Of a stretch of 64,000 nt of DNA, positions 51,152 to 59,163 are shown in pieces. Under the pieces are notes generated by a model. The model saw nothing but the letters and a program-made list of their open reading frames with translations. It was not told the origin of the DNA and searched no databases. The position numbers and the translations under genes were made by a program. Where the stretch lies: positions 124,001-188,000 of the forward strand of contig CAVWUA010000016.1 of the NCBI GenBank assembly GCA_963758025.1, given 5' to 3'. The DNA comes from CAVWUA01 sp963758025. Its GTDB lineage: Bacteria > Planctomycetota > Planctomycetia > Isosphaerales > Isosphaeraceae. Each line of letters opens with the position of its first letter. Position 1 is the stretch's first letter.

Positions 51152-51475
51152 TCCGGCCGAGCGGCAGCGCTGGCGGGAATCGCGGGACTGGCAGCTCTTC
51201 CGCAACAAGGCGGCCTATCCCCGCGCCTGGGTCGTCCATCGGGCCAGGGTTTTCGAACCGATCGACGGCCGGGATGCCCCCATCCTCCGCGCCAATCGCG
51301 CGATGCGGGCGCGGCCGTCGGCGCGGGGACGCATCGGCTGGTCTTCACCTACGAGCCGCCGTCGTTCCGCGTGGGATTGGGGATTTCGCTGGTCGGAGGG
51401 GTGGTTCTGGTCGTGCTGGGGGTCCGGGCCGCGCGCGGGGGCCCAGAGCCTGGACCGAGCACGGACGATGAATTA
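51116..51475 (+). pseudogene. C-terminal remnant of a YfhO-like membrane protein (frame-broken)
   Basis: The frame from 51116 reads IHPDLDAFTDPAERQRWRES, DWQLFRNKAAYPRAWVVHRA and FEPIDGRDAPIL. It shifts near 51320 and continues RLVFTYEPPSFRVGLGISLV with a terminal membrane helix (VGGVVLVVLGVRAA). This matches the C-terminus of large YfhO-type membrane proteins of planctomycetes. The N-terminal several hundred residues are missing, so it is probably a gene remnant. The match is from memory and tentative. Confidence 0.4.
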
Positions 51476-51527
51476 GAGTCAAGCGAGATTCCCCTCGCAC
51501 GCCACCCCTTTGATTCGAGAGGTCCGG

Positions 51528-52748
51528 ATGCACATCGCGATTCTGACCAATGAGTATCCCCCGAACATCTACGGCGGCGCGGGGGTGCATGTCGAGTACC
51601 TGACCCAGGAGCTGACCCGGGTCGAGCCGGGCCGACACACGGTCGAGGTCCTCTGTTTCGGCGAGCAGAACATCCGGGAGGGGGCCTTCTCGGTCCAGGG
51701 GATCAAGCCCGATTGCGCCCTGCCGGCGCAGGACCCCCGGCACCAGAAGTTTCTCGACACGATGCTCCGCGACCTGATCATGGCCGGCTCGTTAAAGCGG
51801 TTGGATGTCGTCCACTGCCACACGTGGTACACGCACTTCGCCGGCTGCCTGGTCAAGCAGTTGACCGGGGCGAAGCTGGTGCTCAGCACGCACTCGCTGG
51901 AGCCGCACCGCCCGTGGAAGGTCGAGCAACTGGGCACGGCCTACAACGCCAGCTCGTGGATCGAGCGGACCGCCTACCAGAACGCCGACGGGGTGATCGC
52001 TGTCTCGGAGTCCATGAAGCAGGACGTTCACGAGCTTTACGACGTGCCCTTCGAGAAGATCCGCGTGATCCATAACGGGATCGACCTGCACCAGTACCAG
52101 CCGTCGCCCAACCCGGCCGTGCTCGCCCAGTACAAGATCGACCCGGACAAGCCGTTCGTGCTGTTCGTCGGCCGGATCACCCGGCAGAAGGGGATCATTC
52201 ACCTGGTCGAGGCGATCAAGGACATCCGTCCCGGCGTGCAGGTCGTCCTCTGCGCGGGGGCGCCGGATACCCCCGAGATCGGCCAGGAGATGGCCGAGCA
52301 CGTCGAGCAGGCCCGGCGTGCGTCCCCCAACCCGATCATCTGGATCGCCCAGATCCTGCCGAAGGACGACATCATCACGCTGTACACCCACGCCGCCCTG
52401 TTCGTCTGCCCGTCGGTGTACGAGCCGTTCGGCATCATCAACCTGGAGGCGATGGCCTGCGGCACGCCGGTCGTCGCGTCGGCGGTCGGTGGGATCAAGG
52501 AGGTGGTCGTCCCCGGCAAGACGGGCCTCCTCGTGCCGCTGGATGCCCGGGGGCCGACCGACTTCGAGCCGAAGGACCCGGCGTTATTTGCCCGCGACCT
52601 GGCCGAGGCGATCAATCGCCTGCTGGACGACCCCGATCAACTGAAGATGATGGGCGAGCGGTCCCGCGAGCGCGTCGAGCACTTCTTTAGCTGGACCAGC
52701 ATCGCCCGGTTCACGCTCGACTATTACTGGGATCTGGTCCAGGCGTGA
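51528..52748 (+). CDS. glgA: Glycogen synthase, GT4 (actinobacterial GlgA/GlgM) type
   Basis: This intact 406-residue glycosyltransferase has the N-terminal lobe MHIAILTNEYPPNIYGGAGV followed by HVEYLTQEL, and HCHTWYTHFAGCLVKQLTGA. The C-terminal lobe has VLFVGRITRQKGIIHLVEAI (K of the donor site), CPSVYEPFGIINLEAMACGT (E-x7-E) and VGGIKEVVVPGKTGLLVP. Members of this group extend alpha-1,4-glucans from ADP-glucose or make maltose-1-phosphate. ATG 51528 is preceded by GAGAGG. The last 38 bases overlap the 3' end of the converging phoR-like gene. Confidence 0.88.
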   Translation: MHIAILTNEYPPNIYGGAGVHVEYLTQELTRVEPGRHTVEVLCFGEQNIREGAFSVQGIKPDCALPAQDPRHQKFLDTMLRDLIMAGSLKRLDVVHCHTWYTHFAGCLVKQLTGAKLVLSTHSLEPHRPWKVEQLGTAYNASSWIERTAYQNADGVIAVSESMKQDVHELYDVPFEKIRVIHNGIDLHQYQPSPNPAVLAQYKIDPDKPFVLFVGRITRQKGIIHLVEAIKDIRPGVQVVLCAGAPDTPEIGQEMAEHVEQARRASPNPIIWIAQILPKDDIITLYTHAALFVCPSVYEPFGIINLEAMACGTPVVASAVGGIKEVVVPGKTGLLVPLDARGPTDFEPKDPALFARDLAEAINRLLDDPDQLKMMGERSRERVEHFFSWTSIARFTLDYYWDLVQA

Positions 52749-54054
52749 TCGCGCCCTCCGGCCGTTTCTCCACGAAGCGGGGCAGTCGCACGGTGAACGT
52801 GCTGCCGGCGCCGAGGCGGCTCTCGACGCGGATCTGGCCGCCGACCGACTGAACCAGGTGCTTGACGATCGACAGGCCCAGCCCGGTGCCCCCCATCTCC
52901 CGGCTCCGGGCGCGATCCACGCGGTAGAACCGCTCGAAGACGCGCGGAAGGTCCTCGCGGGGGATGCCGATGCCGCTGTCGATGACTTCGAGCAGCACGC
53001 AACGCTCGTCGGGACGTCGCAGGTTGACGCGGACCCGGCCATGTTCGGGCGTGTACTTGATGGCGTTGTCGATCAGGTTGTCGAGGATCTGACGGATCGC
53101 CTCCTCGTCGGCCTTGATGACGGTGAGCTCGTCGGCGTGGTCGAGGTCCAGCACGTACTCCAGTTCCTTCCCCTCGGCGCGGGCGAGCTGGGACTCGAAG
53201 CACTTGCGGACGACCGGGCCGAGGGCCAGCGGCCTGTGCTCGAAGAGGTCCCGCCCCGATTCCAGGCGGGCGAGGCTCAAGAGGTCGAGGATCAGGTTGT
53301 TGAGGCGGTCGGCCTGCTCGTCGATGCGCTGAAGGAACTTGATGTTGACCGCCTCGTCGTGCAGGGCGCCGTCGAGCAGGGTCTCGGTGAAGGCCTTGAT
53401 CGAGGCGAGCGGGGTCTTCAGCTCGTGCGAGGCATTGGCGACGAAATCCTGCCGGACGCGCTCCAGGCGGCGGGTCTCGGTCACGTCATGGAAGACCAGC
53501 ACGGCCCCGGCCGGGGGGGAACCGGGCAGGGGGGTGCCCTGCGCGGCCAGGACGAGCGATTGCCCTCTCGGCCAGCCGGCCGGGTTGTCGATCGTGATCT
53601 CCACCTGGTGCGGCTCGGGGCCGGCGAGGGTCGTGTCGATCGCCTCCTGGACCTGCGGGGTGCGGATCAGTTCGGCGATGAGCCGCCCGACGGCACTCGG
53701 ACCCAGCCCGAACAGACGGTCGGCGGCCGGGTTGGCGAACAGCAAGCGGCGGCGGGCATCGACGGCGACCACGCTCTCGGCCATGCTCCCCAGCACCGCG
53801 CGGAGCAATTGCCGGTCCCCCTCCAGCCGCTCGATCCGCTCCTCCAGTTGAGGGGCAACCTCGTTGAACCGCCGCGCCAGCCGCCCCAGCGCCCCGATGA
53901 GCCGTCCCTGGACCGGGCGCACGGGGCGGCCTTCTCCCAGGGCCGCCACGCCGCGCGCGACCTCGTTCAGCGCCCGTCTTCGCCGCCGGGCGAAGATCAA
54001 GGCGAAGACGAGCACCGCGACGAGTCCCGCCTCTCCCAACCACTGCCAGAGCAT
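52711..54054 (-). CDS. phoR: PhoR-like sensor histidine kinase
   Basis: This intact 447-residue kinase has one N-terminal helix (GLVAVLVFALIFARRRRR), a HAMP-like linker and a PAS domain (SMAESVVAVDARRRLLFANP, continuing ADRLFGLG). The H box is FVANASHELKTPLASIKAFT, typical of PhoR. The N box DNLIDNAIKYTPEHG, G1 DSGIGIP, F box RVFERFYRVDR and G2 GGTGLGLSIVKHLV complete the catalytic domain. The short membrane part and PAS resemble PhoR, which signals phosphate status through PstB/PhoU. The cognate regulator is probably phoB at 39661-40372, 12 kb away. It overlaps glgA tail to tail by 38 bases. Confidence 0.85.
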   Translation of the reverse strand: MLWQWLGEAGLVAVLVFALIFARRRRRALNEVARGVAALGEGRPVRPVQGRLIGALGRLARRFNEVAPQLEERIERLEGDRQLLRAVLGSMAESVVAVDARRRLLFANPAADRLFGLGPSAVGRLIAELIRTPQVQEAIDTTLAGPEPHQVEITIDNPAGWPRGQSLVLAAQGTPLPGSPPAGAVLVFHDVTETRRLERVRQDFVANASHELKTPLASIKAFTETLLDGALHDEAVNIKFLQRIDEQADRLNNLILDLLSLARLESGRDLFEHRPLALGPVVRKCFESQLARAEGKELEYVLDLDHADELTVIKADEEAIRQILDNLIDNAIKYTPEHGRVRVNLRRPDERCVLLEVIDSGIGIPREDLPRVFERFYRVDRARSREMGGTGLGLSIVKHLVQSVGGQIRVESRLGAGSTFTVRLPRFVEKRPEGAITPGPDPSNSRA

Positions 54055-54332
54055 GACGCAACCTCAGATCCCCACGGCTCCCCAGGTTCTATGGTTATCG
54101 ACGCCTCCCATCGTCCGGTCAAGGCAGGATTGCGACGGGCGTCGGCGCCGTTCGCCCCCTCGCCCGCGACAAGCCCGCCGGTCCCTCGTAGAATGGAAAG
54201 GGGTCATCCGGCCGAGCGTCGGAGCCTCAGGGATCTTTCGGAACGAGCAAGAAGGACCGGAGACAGGGCACAACGGAGCGCCCGGACCGGTCCGCCGCCG
54301 ACGTTGGCATCGTCCGAGAGGGGGAAAATCTC

Positions 54333-55754
54333 ATGACGATCAAACAGTTTTATCTGGGCTGTCTGGCGCATGCGTCGTACATCATCGCGGACGACCGCAC
54401 GAAGGTCGCCGCGGTGGTCGATCCGCAACGCGACATCGACCAGTATCTCCGCGAGGCGCAGGAGAACGGTTGGACCATTCAGTACGTCTTCCTGACCCAC
54501 TTCCACGCCGATTTCCTCGCGGGCCATATCGAGCTGCGCGACCGGACCGGCGCCCACATCTATCTCGGGTCGAAGGCGCAGGCCGAGTACGACTTCACGC
54601 CCGTCAAGGAAGGAGACGTTGTCGAGTTCGGCGACGTGCGGCTGAAGATCCTGGAGACCCCCGGCCACACCCCCGAGGGGATCTCGATCCTGGTGTACGA
54701 CCTGGCGCTCAGCGAGACGCACCCTCACGCCGTCCTGACCGGCGACACGCTGTTCATCGGCGACGTCGGACGCCCCGACCTGCTGGCGTCGATCGGCGTC
54801 ACCGCCGACGAACTGGCCGAGATGCTCTACGATTCGATCACCAACAAGCTGATGACGCTGCCGGACGACACCCTCATCTATCCGGCCCACGGCGCCGGCT
54901 CGCTCTGCGGCAAGCAGCTCAGCAAGGAGACGGTCTCCACCATCGGCGAGCAGAAGAAGTACAACTACGCCCTCCAGCCGATGAGCAAGGCGGAGTTCAT
55001 CAAGCTGGTCGAGGTCGATCAGCCCGACGCGCCCGATTACTTCGTCTATGACGCGATCCGCAACCGCAAGGAACGCCCCAGCCTGGACAGGGCGATGCAG
55101 GAGTCGCTCCGGCCGTTGCCGCGAGACGAGTTCCTCACGAAACAGAAGGCCGGCGCCCAGGTGCTCGACGTGCGAGAGGCCGCCGACTTTGAAGGCGCGC
55201 ATCTGGCCGGAGCGGTCAATATCGCTCTGAAAGGCCAGTACGCGACCTGGTGCGGCTCGATCCTGAACCACGATGATCCGATCCTCATCGTGGCCGATCC
55301 CGGCGACGAGGCGGAGGCGGTCATGCGGCTCGGACGCATCGGGTTCGATAACGTCGCCGGTTACCTCGACGACGGCATGAAGGCACTCGACGACCGCCCC
55401 GAGTTGGTCCGAACGACGGGGCGGATCACCGCGCAAGCTCTCTCCGAGCGAAAAAACGGCCCCCAGGCTCCCGCCGTGGTGGACGTTCGCAGCCCGAAGG
55501 AGTGGGCTGAGGGGCACATCGAGGGGAGCCTCAATATCCCGCTGAACCACCTGGACGCACGCCTGTCGGAGATCCCGACGGATCGGGAGGTCGTGGTCCA
55601 CTGCCAGGGGGGCTACCGTTCGGCCATCGCCGCGAGCCTGCTCCAGAAGCACGGCCGCGCGGACCTCTTCGACCTCGTCGGCGGCTTCAAGGCCTGGAAC
55701 GCCACCCAACTGCCGACGACGGAGCCCGTGGCCGAGCCTTCGAGCGCGACGTAA
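54333..55754 (+). CDS. Persulfide-dioxygenase-like MBL protein with two rhodanese domains
   Basis: This intact 473-residue protein has an MBL domain with THFHADFLAGH (HxHxD), the ligand His in LETPGHTPEG, the Asp in LTGDTLFIGDVGRPDLL and the later His in IYPAHGAGSLCG, as in ETHE1-type persulfide dioxygenases. Rhodanese 1 (VLDVREAADFEGAHLAGAVN) has VADPGDEAEA where the catalytic Cys loop should be, so it is probably inactive. Rhodanese 2 (VVDVRSPKEWAEGHIEGSLN) has VVHCQGGYRS with the Cys. The enzyme probably oxidises glutathione- or protein-bound sulfane sulfur in sulfide detoxification. It ends at a strong hairpin. Confidence 0.88.
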   Translation: MTIKQFYLGCLAHASYIIADDRTKVAAVVDPQRDIDQYLREAQENGWTIQYVFLTHFHADFLAGHIELRDRTGAHIYLGSKAQAEYDFTPVKEGDVVEFGDVRLKILETPGHTPEGISILVYDLALSETHPHAVLTGDTLFIGDVGRPDLLASIGVTADELAEMLYDSITNKLMTLPDDTLIYPAHGAGSLCGKQLSKETVSTIGEQKKYNYALQPMSKAEFIKLVEVDQPDAPDYFVYDAIRNRKERPSLDRAMQESLRPLPRDEFLTKQKAGAQVLDVREAADFEGAHLAGAVNIALKGQYATWCGSILNHDDPILIVADPGDEAEAVMRLGRIGFDNVAGYLDDGMKALDDRPELVRTTGRITAQALSERKNGPQAPAVVDVRSPKEWAEGHIEGSLNIPLNHLDARLSEIPTDREVVVHCQGGYRSAIAASLLQKHGRADLFDLVGGFKAWNATQLPTTEPVAEPSSAT

Positions 55755-55767
55755 GCGATGGATCAAG

Positions 55768-55823
55768 AACGACCGATGACAGAGGCTCGCCCCCGCCGGT
55801 GGCATCCTCTGTCATCGGTCGTT
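55768..55823. terminator. Perfect 18-bp stem bidirectional terminator
   Basis: AACGACCGATGACAGAGG (55768-55785) is exactly complementary to 55806-55823, around a 20-base loop, and TTTT overlaps the right end. It lies between the MBL-rhodanese stop and the stop of the converging sulfatase gene at 55828. Confidence 0.85.
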
Positions 55824-55827
55824 TTCG

Positions 55828-57211
55828 TCATTGGCTTGTGCGCCGGAAATACGATGCGTCGATCGCCGCCGGCTCGGGATTCTCGGACGTCAGCGGCAGC
55901 GTGTCGTCGAACGCCTTTTGCTGTTGTTTCAGCACGGCCGTCATCGCCTCGACCTGGTCCGCGTGCTTCGGGTCGTCGGCGAGGTTCTTCGTCTCGTCCG
56001 GGTCGTCTTTCAGGTTGAACAGTTGGGTCGTATTGATCCGGGGGTAGCGGATCAGCTTCCAGTCCCCTTTGCGCACGGCGCTGGACCTTGCGGTAGGCCA
56101 GGAAGATCGTGTCACGCACCGCGTCCGTCTCGCCGTGGAGGATTGGCGCGAGGCTCTTGCCGTCGATCCCGTCGGGCATCGGAGCACCCACCAGATCGCA
56201 GACGGTCGGATAGATGTCGAACAGATAGACGAGGGCGTCGGAATGGCCCTGGGGGATGCCTGGCCCCTGGAAGATCAAGGGGGCCTTCATGCCGTCTTCG
56301 TAAAGGTTCTGCTTGCCCATCAGGCCGTGGCTGCCGACGGCCAGGCCGTGATCGGACGAGAAGATGATGATCGTGTCGTCGTACTGGCCGGTCTCTTTCA
56401 GGGTGTGCAGGATGCGGCCGATCTCCATGTCCAGGTAGGAGATGACGCCGTAGTAGTCCGTCAGGTGCTGGCGGATCATCTCGGGCGTGCGGGGCCAGGG
56501 GGCCAGGGCCTCGTCGCGGATCGTCAGCTCGCCGTTGTTGATCGGATGCAGCGGCAGGAAATTGCGCGGGAGGGGCATCGCCTGCTCGTCGTAGCGGTTC
56601 CGGTACGCGTCGATCACCACGCGGGGGTCGTGCGGGTTGCCGAACGCCAGGTACATGAAGAACGGCCTGTCCTGGGGACGGCCTTTCAGAAACGCGATCG
56701 CGTCGTCGGCGACTTCCTTGCCGGGATGACCGGAGGACCGCTCCTTGTTGTCGTTGCTGACGTAGTGGGAGTGGTCGAAATCCTTGTGGATCTGGTGAGG
56801 CGTATTGCCGGACTTGCCGTGGTGGTAGGTGACGTAGCCCGCCTCGCGCAAGGACCGAGGGAAGTTCGGCGACTCGCGATTTACGCGATCCAGATGGAAC
56901 AGCGAGCGCCCGCTGAGGACCATCGTCCGGCTCGGCAGGCAGACGGCCGGTTGATCGCCGCCCATGCAGTAGGCGTTGTTGAAAACAAACCCGGCGCGGG
57001 CCAGGCCGTCCAGGTTGGGCGTCTGGATCACCGGGTTGCCCAGCGCATGGATCGTGTCGGCCCGCTGGTCGTCGGTGAACAGGAACAGCACGTTCGGGCG
57101 CTTCGAGGCCGGTTCCTCGGCGGCCGTCGCGACGGCGGGACGCGCGAGCGTCACGCCCAGCAGAATCCAGGCCAGGCGGACGGGCCACGATCGGGGCGCG
57201 CGGACCTTCAT
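55828..57211 (-). CDS. Secreted sulfatase (formylglycine-dependent; one frame break)
   Basis: About 460 residues with a signal peptide (VRLAWILLGVTLARPAVATA). The sulfatase start is RPNVLFLFTDDQRADTIHAL with the metal Asp pair. The activation motif is CLPSRTMVLSGR (C-x-P-S-R), whose Cys becomes formylglycine. IIFSSDHGLAVGSHGLMGKQ supplies further metal and sulfate ligands. One extra base near 56085 breaks the frame; the end reads KGDWKLIRYPRINTTQLFNL. It hydrolyses sulfate esters, likely of algal or plant polysaccharides, in the periplasm or outside the cell. The maturation enzyme is not in the window. Confidence 0.85.
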
Positions 57212-57364
57212 GGAAGGGCTCCTCCGGGTTGTCGGTTCGTCCAGGATGGGGGTCTGGTCCCGACTATGGCCCCGACCACGCGCGCTGTCAATCGTCCGAA
57301 GGGGAAAGCCGGACGGCGGCCCGCACCGAGATCGGGGGCCGCCGTCGGAAACGGAGCGCGGGGG

Positions 57365-57646
57365 TCAGGCGTCTTTTTTCTTCTTCTTGCGGCTCTTGAA
57401 CTCGTCGAGGGTCAGCGATTTGTCGCTGTTCTTGTCGAGCTTCTGGAACCGCTTCTCCGCCTTCTCGCCCCCCTTCTTGCCCTGGAACTCCTGGAGCGAG
57501 AGGGAGCCATCTCCCATCCTTGTCCCGCTTCTTGAAGACCTGCTCGGGGTCCTTCGCGGCCTTCTTCTCTCCGGCGGCCTGCGCGGCGCCAGGCTCCAGC
57601 CGACCAGAACGACCCCCGCCAGAACGGCCGACAATAGCGTTCGCAT
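57365..57646 (-). CDS. Small secreted EF-hand protein (frame-broken)
   Basis: About 93 residues. The signal peptide LLSAVLAGVVLVGWSLAP is followed by a Lys/Glu-rich segment (EKKAAKDPEQVFKKRD) and two EF-hand loops, DKDGDGSLSLQEF and DKNSDKSLTLDEF, then a run of lysines. The loops have the Asp/Asn/Ser positions for calcium. Two frame changes, near 57595 and 57520, interrupt the N-terminal half. ATG 57646 is preceded by GGGAG. Short EF-hand exported proteins are common in planctomycetes; calcium binding is inferred and a role is unknown. Confidence 0.65.
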   Translation of the reverse strand: MRTLLSAVLAGVVLVGWSLAPRRPPERRRPRRTPSRSSRSGTRMGDGSLSLQEFQGKKGGEKAEKRFQKLDKNSDKSLTLDEFKSRKKKKKDA

Positions 57647-57735
57647 CGTGCGATCTCCCGAATTGTGTCCTACCGGCTCCGGGAACGATTCCCGGACTCG
57701 CCACCTTCTACGATGCGTCTCTCCCGCGTTTTATT

Positions 57736-58146
57736 TCATTTCGGGTCGGAATGGATCGGCGGCAGGACCTCGAAGCCGACCGGGGAGTGGTCGTCGGGAT
57801 CGCCATTGTAGTTGACCGTGATCTCTTCCCCCGTCGCGATGTCCCGCAGCGCCGTGAAGACTTTCGTCTGGGGGGCCACATCGTCATAACGCGCGTTCGG
57901 CTGGTACGAATGGTTATAAAGCGAGCCGTATCCGAGGGCCAGGGCATACGTGCCGCGTCCCCAGACGAAGTAGTAATCCATCAAGCGGGTGGACTCCTCG
58001 CCATTCTCGACCTCATCGATGGGGATCACCAGCACGGGCGCTCGTTCGATCTCCTCCCCTTCCCGGATCGGTCGCCGGGCGAACACGCCACGTCCTTTGC
58101 CCCTGATCCGCCGTACCTCAATCGCATCCGAATGCCTGTAGGCCAT
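57736..58146 (-). CDS. SET-domain protein
   Basis: This intact 136-residue protein consists of a SET methyltransferase domain alone. IRGKGRGVFARRPIREGEEI is the first SET strand pair. YNHSYQPNARY is the NHS-type SAM/knot motif (usually NHSC), and ATGEEITVNYNGD is the C-terminal GEEITxxY motif. SET proteins transfer a methyl group from S-adenosylmethionine to lysines. The target, possibly a ribosomal or nucleoid protein, is unknown. ATG 58146 is chosen because GGGAGG lies seven bases upstream. Confidence 0.8.
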   Translation of the reverse strand: MAYRHSDAIEVRRIRGKGRGVFARRPIREGEEIERAPVLVIPIDEVENGEESTRLMDYYFVWGRGTYALALGYGSLYNHSYQPNARYDDVAPQTKVFTALRDIATGEEITVNYNGDPDDHSPVGFEVLPPIHSDPK

Positions 58147-58477
58147 CCGGTCCTCCCGCGCCATGTTTTCGATGAACGGACGCCTCTGCCGCCGCTGGCG
58201 GCGATCCCGAACAGGACAGGTAAGCACGAGCGCCATGCTCTGTCCAGAGCCGGCTCTGGGCGATCCGGCCAGACCGGGAAAATGGGGTAGAGTAGAATGG
58301 AGCAACACGCGCTCGATTGAACCTTCCTGGTCCGGTCCACGTAGTCAGAACAGGCCAGGCGTCATCCCAACAACCGCGTGCGCGCGTGGATGGACTTCGG
58401 CTGGCCTTGCCGGAAAATGGGCATTCGAGTACGGTCGAAAGGGTGAAATCGCTTCACCTTTGGAGCAGGGTTCGATC

Positions 58478-58960
58478 ATGATGGCCTCCGCTTGCCGACG
58501 ACAGACCTCCTGGATGGTCGCGCTGTGCGCGATCGTGGGGGTGATGTTGTTCGCGGGTGGGGCGTCGGCGTGTTCGTCCGAGGAGACGACCCCGCCGAAA
58601 CTTGAGTGCTGCGTGAGCCGGCCCGTATCGGATTGCGGCTGTTGCGACGCGCCGAGGTCGGTCTTGCCGACCACCGGTCTGACGTCCGTTCGAGCGATCG
58701 CCATGCCCGAACGCGTCGGGATCGTGCGGGATGCCGACATTCCGGGCGGTTCTTGCGTCTGCCGTCTGTCGGGACCGGCGTCTCCCGCGTCGCGCGTGGA
58801 ACCACCGTCCGGGAACCGCCGCACTGAGTCGTGCGGGAAGGTCGTGACGGCGTTCCTCTCCATTCCGCGACCATCCTTCACGCGCGAACCGCTCACGGCT
58901 CCTTCCTCGCGCGCTCTCGGACCTCCGATCCTCCTGCGCACCGCGCGACTCTTGTTCTAA
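58478..58960 (+). CDS. Small secreted Cys-rich protein upstream of the metal-efflux genes
   Basis: This protein of about 160 residues has a signal peptide (WMVALCAIVGVMLFAGGASA) followed by cysteine clusters LECCVSRPVSDCGCCDAP, then GGSCVCRL and TESCG. The C-terminal half is basic and Pro/Ser-rich. The start is ATG 58478 or the adjacent 58481, with GGAG upstream. I do not recognise a family. The CC/CGCC clusters and its place 200 bases before the CusB-like gene, same strand, suggest metal binding in the periplasm. This is an inference. Confidence 0.6.
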   Translation: MMASACRRQTSWMVALCAIVGVMLFAGGASACSSEETTPPKLECCVSRPVSDCGCCDAPRSVLPTTGLTSVRAIAMPERVGIVRDADIPGGSCVCRLSGPASPASRVEPPSGNRRTESCGKVVTAFLSIPRPSFTREPLTAPSSRALGPPILLRTARLLF

Positions 58961-59163
58961 GAATTTACCGGATCGGCAAACGTTTGTCACGGTGCGACAT
59001 TCCGGGCGCGGTTCGCGTCGGGAGACGTCGAGACCTGGACAGGCGTTCTTTTGCCTGCGCTGTCCGCGTTTTTCTTTGAATTCATCCCAAGACGCGCGGT
59101 GATGCTCCGCTCCCTTTGACCGGAGCCACGGAGGCCGTGCGAAGACGATCCGGAGGAGGATCC

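Noticed and set aside
54204..55805. 533-codon minus-strand open frame opposite the MBL-rhodanese gene
   Set aside because: Antisense shadow, no motif.
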